DNA from: Tetrapyrgos nigripes
Taxonomy: Eukaryota; Basidiomycota; Agaricomycetes; Agaricales; Campanellaceae
Direction: 5' to 3'
Assembly (NCBI GenBank): GCA_013368315.1
Contig: JAACJM010000066.1
Span: 248,001 to 312,000 of the forward strand
DNA length: 64,000 bases
Below the pieces are notes generated by a model. The model searched no databases and was not told where the DNA came from. It saw only the letters and a list, made by a program, of their open reading frames with translations. How positions within the stretch are numbered: position 1 is the stretch's first letter; every line of letters begins with the position of its first letter. Made by a program: the position numbers and the translations under genes. This document shows, one piece after another, positions 56,436 through 64,000 of the stretch.

Positions 56436-58095
56436 CAGGTACTGCTCTCACCACGTCTGGGAGATACACCGCACCGTCCTCTGTTTCTGAATCCTCCGCA
56501 TCTGCATCTGCACCCCCGTCTCCAGCCGCATCACCCCAGCTCTCCCCCGAACCAGGCTTTGATTGTTCAAGCTATCTACACAGCTTTGACATCTACGACC
56601 GCACCGACTGCCACCACCATCGTCTTGAAGAATATTGGGACTGTGAAACACAGCCCTGCCCACATGCCTACAACAACCCGCTCCCCAGTCTTGCACTCTT
56701 CGTAGACGAATTAGGAGAGAGCCATCTCGTTATCCCCACTCGTCACACTTTCTGTCCAATCTTCACTGCCAGTCCTGAGCCCTCCAGTCCTCTGCCCCCT
56801 GTATCCCCTGTTCCATCGTCAGCTGTACCAACAGCCCGCCCCAGTCCTACAATTGCTCCTGTTCCATCCCCTCTTGCATCAGCCCCACTCAGTCCCATTC
56901 ATTCCCCAATCCCTGACACCGACATGTCCTCCGCTGCCCTTGAAAACCTCCTTCAGGCTCTGGTTAACAACCAGAACCAACTGCAACAGGCAATCACCAG
57001 CCTGGTCAATAGACCTGTCCATGAGGCCTCAGATAAAACTCCCAAGCCTGCCCCGTTCAAAGGTGAACCTGCCAAGCTCGACTCATTCCTATCCCTCTTC
57101 ATTCTCTGGGCCGGAGAACAGAAACGGCTCAAACTCGATAACGGGAAACTCGATCCACAGAAGTGTATTGCTGAAGCGCTTCTCATGATGGAAGGACCGC
57201 TGCAGAATGGGCCGCAGAATACGCCCGTCATATCAGCAGAGTCTGAGCAGAAGAAGCTGGAGCAGTCTTCCCCTGGGAAGGGAACTGGGATAACTTCACC
57301 CATGCACTAAAAGTTCGATTCGGAGTAGCAAATGAACAGCAGTTGGCACAGAACAAGCTCGAGGTGCTGAAGCAGGGAGATAAGACAGTTTCAGAGTTCT
57401 CTCAGGTTTTCAAACAGTGGGCAGAGAAGACTGGATTCTCAGACAAGGACCTCCAGTACAAGTTCCAAAAGCGCCTTCATAAGGACCTGTTGCTCCCATT
57501 GGCAAATGTAGAGCTAGGCCAGAAGGAGGCCCCCAAGAACCTGGACGAGTTAATCAACAGAACGCTCCACGTTGAACAGACCCTGGCTGAATTCCTGGGG
57601 AAACCCATCACTAGGCCTGCCACTTCTCTCTCCCGATTCTCCTCTGCATGAGACCCTAATGCCATGGATGTCGACGCCTCGCGTACTGAGTGTCCCCAGG
57701 GTAACGGACATAGCTTCAGGGACTATCAGAAGGTGATGCAAGGGCGCTGTTACAGCTGTGGATCCAGGGACCACCTGAAACGAGACGGGAATCATGGGCG
57801 CGATAAATGCGACTACTGTGAGAGGACGGGTCACCGTGGCTCGGTCTGTCAAGACCGATACATGGGACGACCTAGAGGAGGAGGCCGAAACCGGCAACGT
57901 GTGGCTGCTACTGTTAACGACAACTTCAGTCTCTTCCCGGACGATCTGCCCTCTCCTACCCCTGCCCCTGCCCCCACTGCCACTATCGCTGCCTTCTCAG
58001 CTTCTGAATCCTCGTCTGCGCTCAATGCCTTGCAAAAGTTCATCGCCGATCAAATCGCTCTACTACGCAACATCGCTGCCCAACCGGGTTTTTAA
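56436..58095 (+). pseudogene. Gypsy-B gag
   Basis: The frame is open upstream of the first good Met (56,924): from about 56,436 it reads SGRYTAPSSVSESSASASAP, FDIYDRTDCHHHRLEEYWD, LFVDELGESHLVIPTRH and a Pro/Ser tract into MSSAALENLLQALVNNQN. The retrotransposon gag domain follows (FGVANEQQLAQNKLEVLKQG; LQYKFQKRLHKDLLLPL). A one-base shift lies near 57,190 and TGA codons at 57,244 and 57,649. The nucleocapsid has two knuckles: CYSCGSRDHLKRDG, which lost its last Cys, and an intact CDYCERTGHRGSVC. Natural stop TAA at 58,093. The true start is unclear and may be non-AUG or spliced. Confidence 0.85.
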
Positions 58096-58100
58096 AACGG

Positions 58101-61100
58101 GTGTCCGTTCCCGCTATGACGCGAACACCCCTAACTACCCACATGTTTTCCTGCTCCTCATATGATTCTATTCCCTCATGTACTATATCCAATATTTCCG
58201 AAATAGAATCTGATGCTTCTCACTTTCGTATACGTGTGAAACTCCGAGGAAGACAGAACGAAACAGTGGTAGTAGCGATGGTTGACAGTGGAGCTACAGG
58301 CCTGTTCCTGGGACAGTCATTTGTAAAGCAACACCGAATTCAAACATCCTCTCCGCAAAGCCCTAGATGTCTACAACATCGATGGCACCCTTAACCGAGC
58401 AGGGCGCATAGATCGGTTCTGCTGACTGGCGATGACGGCAGACGGACAGGAGACATGGTTAGACTTTCTGGTAATGGACTTAGGTGGAGAAAATGTCATT
58501 CTAGGTCTTCCCTGGCTACGTAAAGTGAACCCACGGATTGACTGGACAAGTGGTCGATTACAAATTCCTAGAGCACAACCTCCATCGGTAGAAGAGATTC
58601 CAGATCAGGATCAGTTTGTTGCCTCTAATCTTGGACCTGCTCCAAAAAGAAACACTATCCTTGAAAGTGCAGATTCGGAATCAGCCCAGTCGACCTCACA
58701 GGAAACACACATCTCCACAGACCAAACCCCAGATCCGGTAACGGAGCAGGAGGAGGAGAAACCCCCAGTCTATCGCATTCGGGCTAATCGACGTCTCAGG
58801 CGCTCCTGGAAGAAAACAGGGATCATTACCGACACGGGAGAGGAAGTCTGGTGCGCGGCGGGGTTCACTTACTCGCAGCAGTTAGCAGAAGAGGCAAACC
58901 GAACGAAGCTGAAACAGTCATTTGAGGAGATAGTACCCCCTCAGTACCGAGATTACGCTCAGGTCTTCTCTGAAACTGAATCAGAACGCCTTCCCGCATA
59001 CAAACCTTGGGACCATGCTATTGATCTGGTACCTGGAGCACCTGCCACCCTATGCACCAAAATCTATCCAATGTCTATCAACGAACAGCAGGAGCTTGAT
59101 CGCTTCCTTGAAGAGAACATCCGCAAAGACTACATCCGACCATCCAAATCTCCCCTGTCCTCTCCAGTCTTTTTCATCAAGAAGAAAGACAGAAAGCTTC
59201 GATTCATCCAGGATTACCGACGGCTAAATGAGTACACCGTGAAGAACCGCTACCCTTTGCCCCTCATCGCAGACATAGTCAGCTGGTTGCAAGGAGCCAA
59301 GTATTTCACCAAGTTTGATGTACGCTGGGGATATAACAATGTTCGGATCAAGAAGGGGGACGAATGGAAGGCGGCATTTGTGACGAACCGAGGCTCTTTG
59401 AGCCAACCGTCATGTTCTTCGGGTTAACAAACTCTCCAGCGACCTTCCAAAGCCTCATGAATTCCATCTTCTCCGATTTAATTGCTGCAGGAAAAGTGGC
59501 TGTTTACCTGGATGATATCCTAATCTTCAGTGGAGACCTGGAAGAACACCGAAAGGTGGTTCGGGAGGTACTAGCAAGGCTGAAGAAGCACGATCTGTAT
59601 CTAAGACCGGAGAAGTGCGAGTTTGAGCGGGAAGAGATAGAGTATCTTGGTCTGATTATCTGAGAGGGGCAAGTCAGTATGGACCCGGTGAAGGTAGAAG
59701 CAGTACGTCATTGGCCGATTCCCCGTAACGTCCGAGATGTTCGAGCATTCTTGGGTTTCGCGAACTTCTATCGACGATTCATCGAACACTTTGCTAAAAC
59801 GGCTCGTCCTCTGAACGACCTCACCCGCAAAGACATCTCGTTTAACTGGGGAACTCACCAACAAGAAGCCTTTGACTCTCTCTGAACAGCCTTCACATCT
59901 GCTCCTATCCTTACGCTCTGGTCACCGGACCACCCTACCCGTGTTGAAGTAGACGCGTCAGGCTTTGCAATGGGCGGAGCCCTGATGCAAATGCTCGAAG
60001 ACGGTCTTTGGCATCCGGTAGTGTTCCGTTCAGCGTCTATGCAACCAGCGGAACGAAACTATGAGATTTATGACCGAGAGATGTTAGCTATCATCGAAGC
60101 CCTGAAAGACTGGCGAAGCTTCCTAGAAGGACTGCCACAGCCGTTCGAAATCATCACAGACCACTCCAATCTAGAGTTCTGGAGAACAGCACAAGACCTT
60201 AGCCAATGACAAGCGAGATGGGCCCTTTGGCTATCATGCTTTGATTTCAAACTCATACACCGGCCTGGCAAAGCGAACACCCAAGCAGACGCTCTCTCTC
60301 GCCTACACCCTCATCAGGCGACGGACCGAGAAGACAATCTAGAGACCACGGTACTCAAGCCAGAGCATTTCGTGAGACTTGCTGCTACTACCCTAGTCAA
60401 CCCCCTAGAAGAACGAATCTGACAGGCATTGGGAAGAGAAGTAGAAGTCTTGAAGGGACTAGAACAGCTGAAAAACGATGGACTACAGCGACTGGCAAAC
60501 GGGTTACCCGAATGGGAAGAGGATGATGGGCTAGTGTATCACAAGGGTCAAGTCTACGTTCCTCCAGATGAAGAGCTACGGAAAGCGATAGTAGAGCAGT
60601 GTCACAACGAGCCCTCAGCAGGACACCCAGGACTACACAGAACACTCAACTTGGTAACCTCACACTTCTGGTGGCCCACCATTCGCTCTTTCGTAGAGAA
60701 GTATGTGGAAGGATGCAATCAGTGTGCCAGGAAGAAGCTACAACGTCACCCATGAGCAGTGATCCAACCATTGGACGTCCCCTTAGGACTCTGGGAGGAA
60801 GTCAGAGTCGACCTCATCACACAATTACCACCTTCACAAGGTTACAATGCGATCCTGGTCTGCACAGATCTCTACAGAAAACAAGTCCATACCCTTCCCT
60901 GCACGTCTAACATCACCGCCGCTGAGGTCGCTGACTTATACTACCGAGAAATCTTCCACCTACACGGTCTTCCACTCCGTTTTGTGTCAGATCGTGGCCC
61001 ACAGTTCGCCGCCCAAGCCATGCGCTCTCTCTTGGACTGACTCGGGATCAAGTCAAGCCTCTCCTCAGGTTACCGACCCCAGACGAACGGGCAGACAGAA

Positions 61101-61863
61101 CGAGCAAACCAGGAGGTCGAGAAATACCTGCATCTCTACACAAACTATAGACAGGATGACTGGGTAGAACACCTTCCCATGGCCGAATTTGTTCTGAACT
61201 CCCGTACACACTCCGCGCACAACATGGCCCCCTTTGAGGTGACCTATGGCTACCTCCCCCTGTTCAACATACTGGTCGGTCAACGCACAGGCATTCTGGA
61301 TGTAGAAGACCGTCTAAAAATCCTGAGAGAAGTTCGGAAAGATGCTGGAGCAGCGTTACATTTGGCTAAACAGCGCATGAAAGAGGGATATGAGAGAGGG
61401 AAGCAGAAAGGGCATCAGTTCAAGGTCGGAGACTACGTCTGGCTGAGTGCGGAAGACATCGACTTGAAGCTCTCAAGCGACAAGTTGGGTGACCGACAGC
61501 TAGGCCCATACGCGATTTTGGAGAAGATCGGTGACCTGGACTATCGGTTAGACCTTCCCAAATCCCTGAGTCGCCTACATCCGGTATTCCATGTTGACAA
61601 ACTGTACCCCTACAAGGGTAACACAGTGAATGGACTCTTACCCGAAGAGCCAGAGCCAGTACCTCGAAGGGGAGGACGAGCCTGAGTATGAGGTGGACAC
61701 TCTCCTGGATAGCAGAGTACGATGGAGGTGAATGGAATACCTTGTCAAGTGGAAAGGGTATGACGACGGCCACAACTCATGGGAACCAGCCCCGAATCTC
61801 AAAAATGCGAAGCGGAAAATCACTGCATTCCACAAAAAACACCCCGAGGCAATGAGGATTTAG
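58101..61863 (+). pseudogene. Gypsy-B pol: protease, RT, RNase H, integrase, chromodomain
   Basis: Protease VAMVDSGATGLFLGQSF (58,278). [41 protein letters not shown], then [16 protein letters not shown] (59,504), catalytic YLDD intact. RNase H: RVEVDASGFAMGGAL and YDREMLAIIEALKDW. Integrase: zinc region GHPGLHRTLN and CNQCARKK; core VDLITQLPP, SDRGPQFAAQ and YRPQTNGQTERANQEVEKYL. Chromodomain [19 protein letters not shown] (61,732). TGA codons: 58,423, 59,661, 59,883, 60,207, 60,420, 60,753, 61,038 and 61,729. One-base shifts near 58,345, 59,393 and 61,655. No other in-frame stop class. Structure otherwise complete, so it was active not long ago. Confidence 0.92.
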
Positions 61864-61940
61864 TAGCCATCCCAGAACAAGGAGAACAGAGTTCAACCAC
61901 ATCCTACCAAGCCAACGATCACTCGCACCCACCCACCACT

Positions 61941-62467
61941 ATGTCTACTGCCACCACTGCCCCCACTACACAAAACTCACTGGTCGTTCAACCAACCAAC
62001 GGAGGACGATGCACATACGCACGACGCTCAGGCCGACAATGCCAACTGGCCAAAAACCACCAAGGGCCGCATGACGGTTGCAAACGCTGCACATGGAGAG
62101 GAGAGGATGATACGAACAGCTGGTGTATACTAGGAGTTGGGCATGGAGCTAGATGTGTCGCTCATCAAACGTCCCTCCGAGCAGAGCACAGAGGGAATCT
62201 TGGATGGGGGACCAGCACAGTATGGGGGGTGCACATCGCTCCAGAGATTGAGGATGACGATGGGGGATGGAATGCACCAGGTTGGGGGATGGATCGGGAT
62301 GGGGGGCTACAGCCAACGTCACCAGATGGTGGTCTCCGGACCCGCGGCCAAACTTACCCGACTACTGGCCAGGGCAACAGGGGTTGGACACCCAAATCCG
62401 CGATCAATGGAAGAAACAGTGGACCGAGTGGCTTCCAAAAGTATTCATCGAGGATGATGAAGTTTAG
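61941..62467 (+). pseudogene. Gypsy-B third ORF, Cys/His-rich, unknown function
   Basis: Downstream of the chromodomain. Starts MSTATTAPTTQNSLVVQPTN, followed by GGRCTYARRSGRQC and GPHDGCKRCTW: pattern C-x9-C-x5-H-x3-H-x2-C-x2-C, then another Cys/His cluster (SWC..GVGHGARCVAH). A Trp/Asp-rich part follows; a frame change near 62,280 leads to LPDYWPGQQGLDTQIRDQWKK and WTEWLPKVFIEDDEV with stop TAG at 62,465, just before the purine tract. Looks like a small zinc-binding protein specific to this element. Not recognised. Confidence 0.55.
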
Positions 62468-62478
62468 GAGGGGGGTAA

Positions 62479-62936
62479 TGTCATGAAGTCTATATTTGGT
62501 ACTATTTATTTCCTTCTATCTTCGCATCCTCAGATCTCCATACCACTCCTCGGACCTTTACACCTTATGACTCACATTCCACATGCTATGCACCGGACCT
62601 TTCATTTCTCCGATACAGCTTATTGTATAGCCGCTCGTACAGCTTCCGTTACAGCTTTACTCCACAGCTTTCCCTTTACATATATAACCTGTAGCCTGAC
62701 ACCTGGTTCCCCATCTTCACCTCTTCGTCGTTGGGACCAGGTGTGTATTCCCCTTTGTTATAGTCTCTTTCACCTTTGCTAACAAGCACCATAGTTCTAG
62801 TTCTTACTGTTGCTTGTTAGGTATTTAATACATTCTTCGTCGTTGGGACCAGTTCTAGTTCTTACTGTTGCTTGTTAGTCGAGTCGAGCCCATAGCTCCT
62901 CATTATCGCTATCTAAGCGCTCGCCTCTTTGTGACA
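62479..62936 (+). repeat. Gypsy-B 3' LTR (458 bp)
   Basis: Identical ends to the 5' LTR; preceded by the purine tract GGAGGGGGGTAA. About six differences from the 5' copy, four of them CG/CA. Confidence 0.92.
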
Positions 62937-62941
62937 GGGAA

Positions 62942-63400
62942 ATTATGCCCAGTTCACACTTGCCACTATTGAACCAAAGAACCTGACTATGGCACATGTG
63001 GAAGGACTTATTCTTGTCGAGTATAAACAACGGACTGGTCAATCTTCGGAATCATCTCTTCTTACCCACATTACTGGAGATAGATGAAAGTTTGATTCTG
63101 CACCCAATTGGAACACCCAGAAGGCTGGACCTTCTAAACAGAAGAACCAAAACAAGGGTAAGGGTAAACAACCCAAACCTAAGGAACCTTCTAATAATGT
63201 TACAACAGGTGATGCGAATCAAGGGGGAGATAAAAAGAAGAAAACTCATTGCAGTAAGAAGAAGAATGGTTCCAAAAAGGTGCTGCTAATTTAGCTAATC
63301 CAGAAGTCGAAAGCTGATTCAGATTCTGATGATGATGCTCCTTTAATGGTGACCACTTTTATGGCAAATCCTTTTATAAATGCTACATCAGATCCAATTG
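62942..63400 (+). pseudogene. Copia-B gag C-terminal part
   Basis: Continues gag after gypsy-B: NYAQFTLATIEPKNLTMAHVEGLI, then HITGDR, TGA (63,085), KFDSAPNWNTQ, and a Lys/Gln/Asn-rich tail (QNKGKGKQPKPKEP, GGDKKKKTHCSKKKNG) instead of a canonical zinc knuckle. A frame change lies near 63,280. Confidence 0.8.
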
Positions 63401-64000
63401 AAATCAGTGACACTGATTATCTACCGGAGACATGTAAGCAACCTATATATGACCTTCTTCCCTATCATAACTTTCTGATTGTTTGATCAGATTGCTTTAT
63501 TGACGAGAACAGTGATTCTTCTTTGAAGGAAAGAGTAAAGCAGAACTTAGCTAAACAGGTCAGACCTCAAATGATTTCAGGTTACTTCATTCTTACTCAT
63601 TATGTGAGACTCATGATCAATGAACTCACACAGGAGACAGTTGATTTTCAGAGTTTTCTCAGAGTAGAAGCTCGTCATCAAATGACCCGTAAGCTAGCCG
63701 AAATTTGGGATTATACATACAATTCTGATGGCACTCATACAGAACCTTATCTTCGAGCAAAAGAGGATCTCAATGGTGACAAAGACATGACAAACCAATG
63801 GTTTGATCATGAAGGAACTATCTGTCCCATTCAGAAACAAATCGAGGAAGAGGTTGAGTATTTTTGCCATCATATCATGAATAAAGCTTTGTCTGATATG
63901 CGCAACGATAAATGGATTCCACAGCAGTTTAAAAAATGTGAGCCAGTTCCTTCAAAGCCTCCTTCCTTGATTGAAAGAGCTTACTGGCCTACTCCTGCTC
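63401..64000 (+). pseudogene. Copia-B extra domain (partial, window edge)
   Basis: EISDTDYLPETCKQPIYDLL, then one TGA (63,485), LKERVKQNLAKQVRPQMIS, TVDFQSFLRVEARHQMTRKLAEI, NQWFDHEGTICPIQKQIEEE and WIPQQFKKCEPVPSKPPSLI. Homologous to 40,014-41,257. Cut by the end of the window. Confidence 0.75.

Larger units (their letters stand above)
55927..62936 (+). mobile_element. Gypsy-B: young chromodomain Ty3/gypsy element inserted in copia-B gag
   Basis: 7,010 bp with a perfect 5-bp duplication GGGAA (55,922-55,926; 62,937-62,941) and two 458-bp LTRs that differ at about six positions. Gene order gag, protease, RT, RNase H, integrase, chromodomain, then a third ORF. GC content is higher than in copia. 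Almost every pol frame break is a TGA codon. Confidence 0.93.
53949..64000 (+). mobile_element. Copia-B: second Ty1/copia copy, truncated by the window end, split by gypsy-B
   Basis: Same family as copia-A in the opposite orientation. LTR 53,949-54,348, leader, gag 55,194-55,926, gypsy-B 55,927-62,936, then the gag C-terminus and extra domain to the end of the window. Left flank 5 bp is CCATC; its duplicate lies outside the window. Confidence 0.9.

Noticed and set aside
1..64000. CRISPR arrays, rRNA operons, bacterial operon features
   Set aside because: None present; all repeats are eukaryotic transposon type.

Overview
This is a nuclear window from a filamentous basidiomycete, most likely an Agaricomycete (mushroom-forming fungus). 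Supporting signs: spliced genes with introns of mostly about 50-75 nt, a long F-box/LRR protein, a secreted M35 metallopeptidase of the Grifola/Armillaria type, a Plavaka-type DNA transposon and Ty1/copia and Ty3/gypsy elements. I saw no rRNA, tRNA or CRISPR.

The left 13.4 kb is ordinary gene space: RRP9 (U3 snoRNP WD40 protein, minus), an F-box/LRR protein (minus), an M35 peptidyl-Lys-type metalloendopeptidase (plus) and a large intronless Ser/Pro-rich protein (plus). The Ser/Pro-rich gene is flanked on both sides by an inverted, diverged copy of one short segment. A hAT-like element and a decayed NAD-dependent epimerase relic follow.

From 16,866 to 43,396 there is one copia element (copia-A, minus strand, 5-bp target duplication AGTAG) split by at least four later insertions: gypsy-A (18,122-29,652), which itself carries a long-inverted-repeat element; two solo LTRs with perfect 5-bp duplications (29,953-30,478; 32,542-32,923); and a 6.3-kb Plavaka transposon (33,736-40,013). 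In each case removing the insert and one duplication restores the interrupted coding sequence, so the order of events is readable. A 10.5-kb interval (43.4-53.9 kb) carries an intact 12-exon secreted carboxylesterase, several MITE-like elements and unassigned repeats. A second copia (copia-B, plus strand, 53,949 to beyond the window) is split by gypsy-B (55,927-62,936), whose LTRs differ at only about six positions.

The main biological signal is CpG decay. LTR pairs differ chiefly as CG versus TG or CA; nearly all premature stops in both gypsy elements are TGA where Arg (CGA) fits; and catalytic residues of three TE enzymes are lost by CG-to-CA or CG-to-TG changes. This fits deamination of methylated CpG in silenced transposons. 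The best candidates for undescribed biology are TE-carried proteins I do not recognise: a large domain between gag and protease in both copia copies, a roughly 520-codon ORF downstream of integrase in gypsy-A, a Cys/His-rich third ORF in gypsy-B, and a second gene inside the Plavaka element.
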